64,000 bases of DNA from Pseudopyrenochaeta lycopersici (Eukaryota; Ascomycota; Dothideomycetes; Pleosporales; Pseudopyrenochaetaceae). Below the pieces are notes generated by a model that was not told the origin of the DNA, searched no databases, and saw only the letters and a list, made by a program, of their open reading frames with translations. The stretch is from contig NHZP01000007.1 in NCBI GenBank assembly GCA_003313425.1, positions 1,612,001 through 1,676,000 on the forward strand, written 5' to 3'. The translations under genes and the position numbers were made by a program. Of this stretch, positions 12,199 to 23,367 are shown piece after piece; position 1 is the first letter of the stretch, and the number at the start of each line of letters is the position of its first letter.

Positions 12199-13356
12199 TC
12201 ATATTCCGAGGTAATACTTGCCTCTCTCGTACGCATAAAAGCTTGTAGCAACCATGGGCACGACTTTGACATAGCCGATGGTCAGGCCGACGAAGAAGCC
12301 TCTCCATCCCCGCTCCATGTATATCCTCGTCGTGACCTCGGCGATGCTGAGCCGGTGGCCATCGCCTACGACGCCGCCGACTTGCATGCGCCGCCTAATC
12401 ACTTCCAGCGGGTAGGAGACGGTCTGTGAGACGAAGCCCGCGATGCCGCCGGTGCCGAGCTCTGCCCAGTATCGCAGCTGAGCGGGTTTGTGGGATGTGG
12501 TGGTGCTCTCCTCGCGGGAGGTGTGTGGCAAGGTAGTGTAGGGGGCGAGGAGCGGGTGACGCATCAGATCGGACATGGAGTCGTGTGCTAGGAACGAGGC
12601 CCCAGCGTACGGAATCATGCCCAGCAGTGTCGGAGTGAAGCCTCGGAAAAAGTTGGGCAGGCCCGACCGCGGAGTGAGCTTGCCGACAAGGTGCGATGCC
12701 GTGGCCGCAACAGCGCCGGCAGGGTGGTGTGCTATGGGCGGAGGCTGCTCTGCGTATATTTTCCTCACTATGGAGCCCAGCGTGCTCTTGTGCTCGGCCC
12801 TCGTCTCAAACGCCAGGCGCACCCGGATGACCTCCAGCGGGTATGTGAAGAAGACGCTCATCATGCCGGCCAGGCTTCCGCTCACAAAGCGCCTGCCCGG
12901 CGTCTCTTGTGCTTTGGTTGGGATCACTCGGGCGCGAATCTGCTCGTAGGCCAGGAATTTGATGCCCGCATACGGAAAGATGCGCAGAAGCGTGGCCGAA
13001 TGGCCCTTGAAGAGCCCGGCGAAACCGGCGCTGGCGTAGATGTCGCGGATGGCTGTCGGGAACCCGGACCAGGAGCCTGCGTATTTGGCAAACTGCGGGT
13101 TTCGCGTTTGGAACAGGATCTTGACGCGGTCGAGGGGCCCTACGACCGTCTTGGCCTACCGGCAGCCTGTGTTAGCATTCGAACTCGATCGACTTGCGCG
13201 CAGCCTACGTACAGCACATCCAGCAAACCCCCCGGCCAGCCCGCTCTTGATCAGATACTCGGGGCTCCTCTTGTCCAGCTTCTTCGTCCTTGGGCCCGTC
13301 GTTGTCATGATATGCGAATGGAATTCGTCGGCATGGCGGCGAAGTTCCGTCGACAT
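12199..13356 (-). CDS. LEU5: Mitochondrial carrier, LEU5-type (CoA/dephospho-CoA transporter)
   Basis: Two exons, 13356-13213 and 13155-12199, joined by a 57 bp intron, give 366 residues. A second in-frame ATG at 13308 is also possible. Three solute-carrier repeats are present, with signature motifs PLDRVKILFQ, PLEVIRVRLAFE and PLEVIRRRMQVGG at the ends of the odd transmembrane helices. The first repeat begins SGLAGGFAGC and the third TGGIAGFVSQT. The overall pattern, including PYAGIKFLAYEQ and the C-terminal FYAYERGKYYLG, matches yeast Leu5 and the human Graves disease carrier, which import coenzyme A into the mitochondrial matrix. The protein should sit in the inner membrane. Substrate is inferred from family resemblance. 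Loss of yeast Leu5 causes leucine auxotrophy, but the gene lies 12 kb from the catabolic cluster and I see no link. Confidence 0.9.
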
Positions 13357-13777
13357 CCCAGAAGACTCGGTGCTGCTACCGCGACATGAATCTACTGCAA
13401 CCGAGAAGCCCTTTCTGTCCGTGGTTGTGCGTTCCCGCCGACGAATTTTGTGCGTGGATTAGAAAGCGGCGTCACTGTGTGGTTGGGATGTGTTTTCGGC
13501 CCATCGAGTTATGACGTTGCCGAGGCTGTGGACATGCAGGCCTGGACTGCAACAACCGACAGTACCCATGTACCCATCCGTCCCTTCGGATATTTTTCCA
13601 CGGCCGCCGGCTAACCCCAAACCATTTCATCGCTTGTCACGCGACAAGACCGACATCAGCTTCATTCATCGCGACGATGACGATGATGCTGCGGCCGTAG
13701 ACCAGCATGGCTTTCACCTCTGCACCAATTAGTAGGCGCTTCCCTTTGCTGCACTGTTGCCGACCTCTCAACCCAGT
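13357..13777. promoter_or_regulatory. Divergent promoter region between carrier and methyltransferase
   Basis: These 421 bp separate two genes transcribed away from each other, so both promoters must lie here. I recognise no specific binding site. The part next to 13778 is pyrimidine-rich, which is common in fungal promoters. Confidence 0.5.
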
Positions 13778-15178
13778 ATGGCGAGTGCACGAGGCTCGGG
13801 ACGGTCCTCTATCATCTACCAGAATCCCGAGTGCGACATCACACTCATCGACATTCCTACATCCATCGCTACCGCCCAAGCACGCTCAGACACCCTCTTC
13901 TCCACATCTCCCCTGGAAGCCCCCATTGAATTCACCGACGACTACAAGCCCAAGACCCAAAATGCCAGAGCAAACAAGGCCCAGGAACCTGGCGACTCTG
14001 CGCAACATGCAGAGTACACTACATTGATTCGAGAAGCGCTTGCCAAAATCCATGCCAATGTCTCAGGTTCGTGGTGCGCTCCACGCAAGCTGCCGCCCCA
14101 ACAACAGAGCACCGACAACATGGGAATGGATCAGCTGGAAAAGGAATTGGAGTCCCGGCTAAGAGAATGGGCAGCATGGAGCGAAAGCAAGGGAGATGAT
14201 GCTGCATTGGATCTGCGGGAGATGATGGCGTCTCTTGGTGCGACATGCGACTACGACGCAACAACAGCCATGGCGGCAAATGCACCTCCACCAAAGTGGA
14301 CGCTGTCGTACCGCGCTGTTCCTAAGACGGCCGCTAGAGAGGTGGAACCCGTGGAGCTGTTGGAATCGACATGCCACAATCCAGCAGACCACTCCATAGA
14401 GCTGATTATCTCCCAAAACACTTCTCGGCACCCTCGACTGGGTCAAGAGTACTGTTTCACCATCCCATCTCGATCCACTGCGTTCCTTTGCGATTCCACC
14501 CACTCCAAGGCCTTTCGTGCCTCTTTTCGTCGCATCACTGACGATTACACACTTCCAAGACACTTTGACTTGGTGCTCCTCGACCCACCCTGGCCCAATC
14601 GCTCCGCCAAACGCAAGGGCGCATACGAGCAGGTTGGAGGGGTGCCATATTTGAAGACCATGTTGCTGAAAATGGATATTGACAACTACCTTGAACACAA
14701 TGCTCTGATGGGTATCTGGATCACGAACAAGCAGTCGTTGCGACATCACGTACTTGGTCCTGGTGGCCTTTTCGAAACATGGAACGTGGGTTTGGTCGAG
14801 GAGTGGATTTGGATCAAAACCACGACAAAAGGTGAGCCCATGTTCAGGATTGACGCCTTGATGCGCAAGCCGTACGAAATCCTGCTTCTTGGTCGGGCTG
14901 CCCCTAATTCGTGGACTACCATGACACACGCGCTGTCCATTAGGCGGAGAGTCATTGCTGCTGTACCAGACCTTCACTCGCGGAAGCCATGCCTCAAGGA
15001 GTTGCTCGAGTCGTATATGCCAGATCCGAATGGCTACAGTGCACTGGAGGTTTTTTCTCGATACCTTGTGAGTGGATGGACATCGTGGGGTAACGAAGTG
15101 CTCAAGTATAACTGGAATAAGTACTGGGCCGACAACTCCAACTCTCCGAGTCCACCTGAACAGAACCTGGCCATTTGA
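13778..15178 (+). CDS. MT-A70 family methyltransferase, METTL4-type
   Basis: A single exon of 466 residues; the first ATG in frame is at 13778 (context CCAGTATGG). The catalytic tetrad DPPW is at residues 269-272 inside DLVLLDPPWPNRS, the hallmark of N6-adenine MT-A70 enzymes. It is followed by GIWITNKQSLRHHV, VEEWIWIKTTTKGEP and YEILLLGR, and the C-terminal block ends LEVFSRYLVSGWTSWGNEVLKYN, typical of the METTL4 branch rather than METTL3/IME4. The N-terminal ~200 residues are poorly conserved and probably regulatory. Known METTL4 enzymes act on adenine in snRNA or DNA; which applies in this fungus cannot be read from the sequence. Confidence 0.9.
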   Translation: MASARGSGRSSIIYQNPECDITLIDIPTSIATAQARSDTLFSTSPLEAPIEFTDDYKPKTQNARANKAQEPGDSAQHAEYTTLIREALAKIHANVSGSWCAPRKLPPQQQSTDNMGMDQLEKELESRLREWAAWSESKGDDAALDLREMMASLGATCDYDATTAMAANAPPPKWTLSYRAVPKTAAREVEPVELLESTCHNPADHSIELIISQNTSRHPRLGQEYCFTIPSRSTAFLCDSTHSKAFRASFRRITDDYTLPRHFDLVLLDPPWPNRSAKRKGAYEQVGGVPYLKTMLLKMDIDNYLEHNALMGIWITNKQSLRHHVLGPGGLFETWNVGLVEEWIWIKTTTKGEPMFRIDALMRKPYEILLLGRAAPNSWTTMTHALSIRRRVIAAVPDLHSRKPCLKELLESYMPDPNGYSALEVFSRYLVSGWTSWGNEVLKYNWNKYWADNSNSPSPPEQNLAI

Positions 15179-15369
15179 ACAATCTGATGCTGACTTTGGG
15201 CACGTATGCACCTTTTTGTGAGCTGCTGCTGCTGTAGCGCTGTGGCCATGTGGGACGCACTGAATATGCCAACAACTAAGATTCGTAGCAAAACCAAAAT
15301 CCAGGACTTGATATGATTATCTGAAATCAGGCAATCTCATTAGCTCGTGATTCATATTAAAAAATCATG

Positions 15370-18109
15370 CTACTTCATAGTCTGTACCAGCTCTCGATAA
15401 ATCTTTTTCAAATCCTTCACATCACTCTCCAACTCGTCCACTCTCTCCGTTTTCTCGCCCAGCATCTCCAAGGTAGTCTGGTACCTCTCATCCACTGCTT
15501 TCAATTCCTTGTCCAACTTATCCACCCTCTCGTCCTGGGTACGCTTCGCTTCAACTTCCCGCATCAACGCTACCACCTCTTCACGGGCTTCATCACGCTG
15601 TGCGGCAAGTCGCGCGAGCTCTTCTTTGTGGGTGGCTTTCTCAGACTCGAGGCGACGGACTGCTGCGCTCATGCGCTCGACAAGTTGAACAGAGGGGCCG
15701 GCGCCGACAGTGGAGGCGGACAGCATATCATTGATTGTAAGATGGGGCGATGAGACATTGTCGAAGTGGTCATCGGGGTCTATCGTGTAAATGGAAGGCG
15801 TGTCTAATGCCGTTGCACCATTCAGATTGGATAGGCTCGATGGTACCGAGTCTTGACGCTGCGGCGTACCAATCTCAGGCGTACGAACCTTTGGTGTTGA
15901 CTTTTGACGCGAGTTGGATGGTCGCCGCGCGGCTTCTTCAAACATGCGGTCCATGGGGGACAAGGGCATGGCCATGTCCATTCCACCGGATATAGAGCGA
16001 GCCATAGCTCTTCTGTTGTAGATGCCAAGCGGATCGGGCGAGTGTCTCCGCTGTGATGTTGATGGCGAGTCTGTACGGAGGTGTTGAGGATCGCCGAGAA
16101 GAGTCTGCGGCTGTGCATCTGTTCGCCACTTGTGCTTCTCGTCCTCCAGTCGTTGCTGGAACTCTGCCTCCCATACCTTCTTCTCTCGTTCCAAATCCGT
16201 ACGTGCATCCTGTGCAGCGGCTTCTGCTTGACTTAGCCTCGCCTGCAGTTTCTGGGCCGCCGCACGCTGCTCAGTGAGATCATGTTCGAACATTCTGGCT
16301 CGCTCTTGAATGCTCTCAAGCTCGTCTTCTAGTCGACGTGCTTTCGAGTTGACTTCTCTGGCTTTGCGCCTAACATCAGACTCGCGCTTTGCAGTCTCGT
16401 TGCGATCCTTCTCAAGAGCTGCAACCCGAGATGTCAAGGTCGTCTCAATACCCTGCCAATTCTCCGAAGCGAGCGAGTACTGGGTCTGGAGTGTCTCAAT
16501 CTGTCGGAGTAATTTTGCTTGAGAGTCGCCAGTTGCCGATGATGTTGCTTCCTCGGTCCGGCTTCGAAGGAGCTCGAGCTTAGACTCAAGGTTCTAAGAC
16601 ACAAATCAGTATCGGCTCCTGTGCAGTATCAGAGGAGACCCTTACCGCAATCTCGCTGCGTAATTCATGCTCAGCAACCTTTGCCTTCTCTTGCTGGCTC
16701 TTTGCGTCCTCGCGGCACGTCTGGAGTTCTCGCTTTGCGCGGTCCTCGACGAGTTTCTTCTCAATCCTCAAGTTCTCCAGGTCTTCCTTTAGCGAGGCCG
16801 TGAGCTTCTTCTCCGCATCCAGTGCACCAGTCTGTGCTCTCCTCTCCGCATCCTCTGCCCGTGATGAGGCGTCGTCCAGTTGTCGCCGTAGTTCGGATAT
16901 GGTTAGTCCGGCCTCTTCACGTTCGGCTCTGATGGCTTCGATGTCCTTCTCAATCCTGCCCACAATCTTCAGCTTTTCCTGTGCAGACCTCTCAGCAGTT
17001 TCTGCGCGCTTTGCTCGTTCTGACTGCTCGGCAATGCTCTGCTCTGCTTTGGACAGTCGCTGCTTGAGAGTGGCCATGTCCCTAGCTTGCTCTTGTGCCT
17101 TGGCCCGTAGCTGTTTGATGGTGGTTAGATGCTTCAGCTCGGTTTTGGAGAGCTTCTGTCCTTCCTCCAACAGTGCTGCAATCTGTGCATCCTTCTCCGC
17201 CAACCGCTTTTGCTCGGGGAGAGCGTCGGGGTCCGACGACGCTGCTTTGGCAGACACAGCCAGCTGCTGTGAGAGATAGGTGAGTTTTGACTGTAGCGCA
17301 TCTATGCGCTCTAGATGGGAATTGAGCTCTTCGCGATTGTCACGGAGGGAGTCCTCGTATGTGTTTTGGAGCAAGGCCAGCTCGCTTTGGAGTTCCTCGG
17401 GGGCTGGAGCAGCGATATCGCTGGTCGTGTGCACAGATGTAGCGATGTCGAGTGACGGCCGCGACCGGGTACTATCGAGCGACGGGCGTGGAGACGACGT
17501 CTGCGGGGTGACGATGGAGGGAATGGGCATGGTAGGCACAGGCGTGGAGACTGGCTGATCCACCACGACAGTGGCAGCTGGCGCCTCAGTAGAGGGCCTG
17601 GGAGAGGCAGCATGGTGAGCCTTCTGCGTTGCTGCAGCCTTGTCCTCATGGGCAGTTGATGCTGCTTGGGTAGGGCGGTCCGAGGCCTTTGAGTCTATGC
17701 TGGTCCGCCCTGGCTCGGCGACAGCAGGCACAGCGGGACTTCGCAGCGCTGGGCTCTCGGGTCGCGAGCCAAAATCCGACGAGGCCCTCGACTCGGCCTT
17801 CTCTGCGCCTTTGTTTACAGCCTTGGCAAGACGATCCTGCAATCGGGAGTTGGGCCTGCTTCGGGACGAGTTCCGCGATGCTTCTGTCTTGTTAGCTTCC
17901 AGAGAGCCTCAAGCAGCTCGAGTCGATTGCAACCCACCTGGCTCAACCGCCAATTTCTTGTCCGCGAGCCCTTTGTCGGGCGTGTCCTGCTTCGCGGCAG
18001 CGTCTGCCGCGCGTGACTTTGCACTCGCCTGATCATCTTCGGCCAGTATCGTGTCGAGTCGTGATTCCAGGCCCGAGATGGCACTATTCCACCAGCCTTT
18101 CCCACTCAT
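15370..18109 (-). CDS. TMF1/Sgm1-type Golgi coiled-coil protein
   Basis: Three exons (18109-17938, 17883-16646, 16593-15370) give 877 residues. The N-terminus begins MSGKGWWNSAISGLESRLD, followed by a Ser/Pro/Ala-rich disordered region to about residue 250. A nearly continuous coiled coil follows, rich in Glu, Lys, Arg and Leu heptads. The last ~120 residues carry the conserved TATA-element-modulatory-factor C-terminal domain (VQLVERMSAAVRRLESEK, DEAREEVVALMREVE and DLKKIYRELVQTM). In yeast and animals this domain binds Rab6/Ypt6 and tethers vesicles at the Golgi; that role is inferred here. The 3' end is 191 bp from the convergent methyltransferase gene. Confidence 0.88.
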
Positions 18110-18760
18110 CGTCGACGTTCAACCCCGCCGACTGATTCTGGTGCTGTTTCTGGTGTAGCAGGGTTCGCTAGTAATCATCGGGCACTCGTCTTCCGCCTGG
18201 GTCTGCGCATGGCTTGTGTGTGTGTGCAAAAGGCCAGATTGTGTCGCACGGAATGGCAGTGGTAGACCGTCCACGGCGACGTCAATGCTGCCTGTTGCGG
18301 ATATCTGTCCAGCGGCACGTGGCTTGTCAGTGTTTCCTAGAGCTCCTAACAGCTGAAGAGAAACTCGTCAAACGCCGTCGTGGCCTCAGCACGCCGCGCA
18401 ACGCCTGGAGAATGTTGGCGTAGTGCCAAACACCGCCGAGGCCCGTGCCTGCTCGGGTCCTCGACCGCTGACGCAACCTGGGTCCGCTTCCCACTCCCAC
18501 CACGGAGATTTCCAATCGTTCGGGGTTTTCCATGTTTAACTTGATCCTTGAATTGCCCTCATGCAGAGGGTAGAGAGGAGAGATTTTGCACAATTGCTTG
18601 ACGCTAACGCAATTTCACCATCTGCGGCGATGCTCTCCCATAGCTGCCCACATCGGTTTAGCATTGCCAACGCTAATCGCCTGCCTGACCATGTTCTGAA
18701 TTCATCTCCAACCCCATATCACCGAGCATCGGCGTTTTCTGAGATTTCGCTCTCAGTCCC
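18110..18760. promoter_or_regulatory. Divergent promoter region between golgin and amidase genes
   Basis: These 651 bp hold the promoters of two genes reading outward. No conserved element was recognised; small open frames here look random. Confidence 0.45.
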
Positions 18761-19792
18761 ATGAAAACACTCAAGATGCCCTTGGCAGTAAGTCAAAATG
18801 AAATCACTGCAACACCGCAATTCAACCACGTCGTCGGCATCTCAGTCCACCTCTCGTCAGGCCATCATCTGCCCTCGTTTCCCGGCGTGCCCCAACATGC
18901 CGGTACCTCGTATTTGATTTGCTGACCTTTCGGCCAGGCTATTGGTCAAATGCGTTCCACGGCCTCAATGGCCCACAATCTTGTTCAAGCACAATCACTC
19001 GTCCGACAAGCACATGAAGCTGGGTCAAAGGCTCTGTTCCTCCCAGAGGCTGCCGATTATATTGCTCCTAACGCAGCAGCATCCCTTTCCATCTGCAAGC
19101 CCGTCGAGAAATCTGAATTTGTTCTCGGCCTGCAGAAAGAAGCACAACAGTATAGACTACCAATCAATGTCGGCATCCACGAGCCAGCCGGGGGCTCAAA
19201 AGTAAAGAATACACTAGTATGGATTGATGAAAAGGGAAAAATTACCCAACGATATCAGAAATTACATCTCTTCGACGTCGACATAGAAGATGGGCCGCAA
19301 CTTAAGGAGTCCGACAGCGTTGAGCAGGGAATAGATATCCTGGATCCCTTCACAACGCCGTTGGGCAAAATCGGATTGCAGATTTGTTTCGATCTGCGCT
19401 TTCCCGAACCTGCTCTCACCCTTCGCTCTCGCAGTGCACAAATTTTGACCTATCCCTCTGCATTCACCGTCCCAACGGGAAAGGCGGGCCACTGGGAGAT
19501 ACTTCTACGAGCCCGAGCGATTGAGACACAAAGCTACGTTATTGCAGCTGCGCAAGTGGGCGTGCATGATGAGAACGCAAAAAGGAGGAGCTACGGGCAT
19601 AGTATGATCGTTAATCCATGGGGAAAGGTGGTTGCTGAACTAGGTGGTGAGGGTGACGAGGGTGATGAGGGGGGCAAGGGGCTAGATGTGGGTAAGATTG
19701 CGGTTGCAGAGATAGATTTGGAGTACCTGGAGAAGATTAGAAGAGAGGTGCCGTTAATGAGGCGGACGGATGTTTATCCCGAAATGGCATAG
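18761..19792 (+). CDS. NIT2: Nitrilase-family amidase, NIT1/yeast Nit2-type (deaminated glutathione amidase)
   Basis: Two exons, 18761-18787 and 18938-19792, separated by a 150 bp intron (longer than its neighbours' introns), give 293 residues beginning MKTLKMPLAAIGQMRST; the ATG at 18776 (MPLAAIGQ) is the more conserved-looking start. The nitrilase catalytic triad is complete: Glu about 46 (FLPEAADY), Lys about 117 (RYQKLHLFDVD) and Cys about 159 (GLQICFDLRFPE). The block HWEILLRARAIETQSYVIAAAQ and the C-terminal LMRRTDVY match the Nit1 branch, which hydrolyses deaminated glutathione formed by side reactions of transaminases. A Gly/Glu-rich insertion near residue 248 (GGEGDEGDEGGKG) is unusual. 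Expected location is cytosol and/or mitochondria. Confidence 0.9.
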
Positions 19793-20035
19793 AAACTTGT
19801 CGCGGGAGAATGCGTAATGGATGATGAGAAACAAAGAGACATGGTGTGTGCCAAGGGTGTCGGAAGCTGTCCAAATATGTATGTACTAATACTCGCGTCG
19901 TGTGCTTTATAGCAGTAATTCGCGCATGCATCAAGGAATAGTCACACAGAATATGGGTCATTTTGGCCTGTATCTGGGTATTGCTCGCAAAGCGTTTATT
20001 CATGCTTTGTATCGCTTCAGATGCGCGGGTAAATG

Positions 20036-21080
20036 TCAATGTGACTGCGCGTTACCATCAGCATCCTCCAGGTCGAGTCCTTGCATCAACCTCGTTTTTC
20101 CCTCCAAGTTTAGGAACGCAAGCGAATGATCTTTTGAATCTGTATGCTGCTCAATCCTTGACCTGACCTCCTCTACCGGACACTCGATTAATTCCGCCAT
20201 CCTTTCAAGCAGTGTTGTGAATAGACTTTGCTCCTTGCTTTCCGGATCTAGGTGCGGACCCTGAGTCCTTGGTGGTTCGAACTCGCCCACGCCAATGCCC
20301 CAACAGGGCCAGTCCCAGTCATGAGTTCCATAGTCGTGGTAGTAATTCAACAATGTCGTTTCCGAGTCAGCCTTATCGTGGTGAAGAAGCATGTCGGAAA
20401 TGAAACCTGGGCCAACATTGAGCGCGGCTTCGGCAAAACAAAACTCTAGCTCGCTGCGCAAAGATACTTGATTGGCATCCATGAAGCGGCCATAAGTCCG
20501 CTGATTGATCCAGCCTGAGCCATGGTATCGTGCTGAGAGAGTAGCGTGGTGAAGGGCGAGGTAGATTGCTGTCAATGGATCATGCTGTAGGCATTTGATG
20601 GCTGCGAGTCTTGCTTTGCGGTCCGCTGCGGAGTGAATTAGGTTTTCATCCAGAATAGAGTTCAAAGAGAATGGACTAACCAACGGATACGAGTCGGTAG
20701 AGTAGCAGCAATCCAGCATTGACAAGGGATAGATTATGTCGCTCCACCGCAAAGCAATTCTTGTCCGAGAACAGCGCATCCATAATATCGTCTATGACAT
20801 CGTACCTGCTCACGCAGCACGCGAGCCAATTGAGGCCGGGACTCTGGTGGCAAAGAAAATCTGTCTGTGCATGTCGAAGTTCCCGTTTCACGAAGGATAA
20901 AGTAATTGAACGCTCATAGTTATTGAGAAGGTCCCTGAAGCGCGAGTGAGTGCCACGGAGGCTGGCAATGGTCTTGCCGTTCCCGAAGGGGAGGTGCTGG
21001 ATCGTCTTGAGGACCAGTTCTGGGGGAAAGTGCGGCGAGACCAAGAATTGGCGTTGCGAAGATGAATATTGGGGTGTCAT
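20036..21080 (-). CDS. F-box-like protein, unknown substrate
   Basis: Two exons, 21080-20681 and 20625-20036, joined by an inferred 55 bp intron (GTTAGT donor, CTAAT branch, GCAG acceptor), give 329 residues. The first ATG in the open frame is at 21080; the frame further upstream has only TTG. Residues about 14-55 (FPPELVLKTIQHLPFGNGK through TIASLRGTHSRFRDLL) fit an F-box, the Skp1-binding module of SCF ubiquitin ligases. The rest is rich in His, Leu and Asp, with no LRR, WD40 or ankyrin repeat that I recognise. The stop is 243 bp from the convergent amidase stop. Function beyond F-box resemblance is unknown. Confidence 0.6.
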
Positions 21081-21906
21081 ACTGCGGTATGTTTCGTATG
21101 ACGTGTAGTTGCACAGTGCAAACAAATAGTGGAGACCAGAAGAAGAATGTAGGGTAGGAAACAGACGAGGGCGGCTTGGCCGGCGCGAATGTTAGGTTTT
21201 GAATTAAACCTCTGCGTCAAAAGTAGGTTCAATGCACTAGAGCTTCTGTGCCCGTTTGAGGCCGTATAAAGCATTTGAATTGGGCGCGACAGCAATCTGA
21301 GAAGTGTTTTGTACTTCAAAACGTGAAGACCTTGATGGATGTACTTCAACGAATCGAGTACCATGATGGCTGGATCATATTGTTGGCTGAGAAGCACCGG
21401 AAACCAAACTACTCGCACCTAGGAGCTACGGCTGTTCAGCAAGAGACCTCGTCTTTGTCATGGCTTCACAGAAGTGTTGTGGTTGAAGCGGGAACCCTTG
21501 TTGGGAAGGTCGGGTTCGTGGATGGTCCGAAGCGCTGAATGCCGACTGGTCCTTGCACAGCCCGCAGCGGATATGGATGTGATGCAAGTATGTGCGGCTA
21601 CCGCACATGACGATGGCGAATATGATGGCGCAATGCATCGAGAATGCGAGATTAGACGGAGGGGGATGTGGCTATATATGATGCCCACCAAGGTCCAACA
21701 GCCAGCTTGCCAGGCCCCACACTGGCCATTGCAAGCACAGTGGTGCGTTTTTGGATGGTGATGATGAGGCTGTATGCTTATGCCTATCGGAAAGTGGGTT
21801 GGAAATCTCCTTTCCCAAGTGCCTCCTAGCTGGGCCTGGGACCCGGGTATCTTGTGAACTCGGCGAATGCTATGCTATGACGTCCAATGAAGCTGTCATC
21901 CGGCCA
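21081..21906. other. Intergenic, no supported gene
   Basis: These 826 bp lie between the F-box gene start and the Nas6 stop. Several open frames of 62-113 codons overlap on both strands; none resembles a known protein. Confidence 0.45.
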
Positions 21907-22677
21907 CTACTCCAGCTCTATGCCCTCCCTTTCCGCCGCCTGTACAATGAACTTCCTCGTCTTTGCATCAGGTGCCAGGTCTAGCGGCACATGCTGGTCG
22001 TTATCTTTCTTGTCGTACTCGGCGCCCATGGTCAACAGTAGCAACGCAGCATCCCCATGTCCTTCGCTCATCGCATGATGTAGCGCTGTCATGCCGTCCA
22101 TATCCGTTGCATTTAGCGGGCTTTTTGCGTCCAACAACGCCTTCATCATAGGCACGCTTCCCACGGCGGCCGCGCGATGTAATGGCAACTGTCCCCTCTT
22201 GTCTTTGAACCGCGCACTAGCAGGCGGTTTTTGGCTGAGAAGGGTGCGCGCAATGTCGAGATTGCCTTTGGAGGCACAGAAATGCAGAGCGGTTTGGCCG
22301 TTATTGTTCTTGGCATTCACGTCGGCATCCTTTGACAGGAGGACCTTTACGATACTTTCGGCTTCGACCCTGCTGCAGGCCATCATTAAGGGCGTCCAGC
22401 CCGAGCCGTCGGTGACATCAGCGTCAAAGTCCTTGGCTTGCACGAGCACCTGGACGATGGGCAGGTGATTGTAGGCCACAGCCCAGTGTATAGGGAGCCG
22501 CCCGTCGGGATCGCGAAGATTTGCCAATGTCGAATTTGCCGATAGGAGGGACTCGACTCTGGAGGCTGGTTGCAATGGTGAGAAACGCTGGGCTAAGTGG
22601 TCGAGTCAGGTCGAAGACATACTTTGGCCTTCGCGGCAAGCCTCATGTATCGCGAATTTGGCCTTGTATTCCTGCAT
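21907..22677 (-). CDS. NAS6: Ankyrin-repeat proteasome assembly chaperone Nas6/PSMD10 (gankyrin)
   Basis: Two exons, 22677-22623 and 22565-21907, with a 57 bp intron, give 237 residues. The N-terminus MQEYKAKFAIHEACREGQ opens the first ankyrin repeat. Six to seven ankyrin repeats follow, with classic consensus pieces such as GRLPIHWAVAYNHLPIVQ, GWTPLMMACS, GQTALHFCASKGN, GQLPLHRAAAVGS and GMTALHHAMSEGH. The ending KFIVQAAEREGIELE is typical of fungal Nas6. Family members bind the Rpt3 ATPase C-terminus during assembly of the 19S proteasome base. The length matches the family, and I see nothing abnormal. Confidence 0.93.
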
Positions 22678-23367
22678 GGCATGTGTTGACAGCTACCAGA
22701 TGAGAAACTGGCGGAACTCAAAGACCCCGCCGTCCGCAAGGCATGGATAATACGGTGGGCGGGTAGCTTCGATGAGGTAATCGTGCATAACCACGACTCT
22801 CGCCTAGTGGCGACCCCCTTCGCAGAACACACGCTTTACGCAAAAGACTCTGGGGGAGCAGTTGTGGAGAATTTTGCGGCTTGCCTTGGATCGATACCAG
22901 GCCAGCAGCAACGGCGGATCGTCCAAGGCGTCTAATGATCAAGGAACATTCCCCCCGTCCACACGCCAATAGCTCCAGTCAATCCCCGCACAATCACAGA
23001 GATGACCCGGGTCCCCGTGCTCAATCAGGCGTCTTACCCACGAAACTGGTCGACTGTATACTAGATACTAATCTAGCGTAAGCGACAGCCGACGAACAGC
23101 CTTTGAGATTGTGTACCAAGGCCGAGCGTGCTCCTGGCAGCATTCCGATTGCTGGATCATCTAAACCCCATGGGTGGTTTTAGACCGCACATCTTCTTTT
23201 TATCGTAGAAGAAGACGTCTTCTGTCATGGAAAATCATCGCTTCGGATGCACGGTTCGGGTGCTTTCCCCCGGACGATAAGTGACAAAAGCATCGATATA
23301 AATTATCACCATTCTAGACAACAGGAACAGTTGACTGTCTAGCTGCCACCTCCAGAACATAAACGCC
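22678..23367. promoter_or_regulatory. Divergent promoter region between Nas6 and secreted protein genes
   Basis: This 690 bp stretch carries a TATA box (TATAAA, 23297-23302) about 65 bp before the ATG at 23368. It also contains an ATG-less open frame of about 83 codons (22691-22939, plus strand) with protein-like composition, which may be a gene remnant. Confidence 0.5.
23297..23302 (+). promoter_or_regulatory. TATA box of secreted propeller gene
   Basis: TATAAA lies about 65 bp upstream of the start codon at 23368, a usual distance for a fungal gene with a short 5' UTR. Confidence 0.6.
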
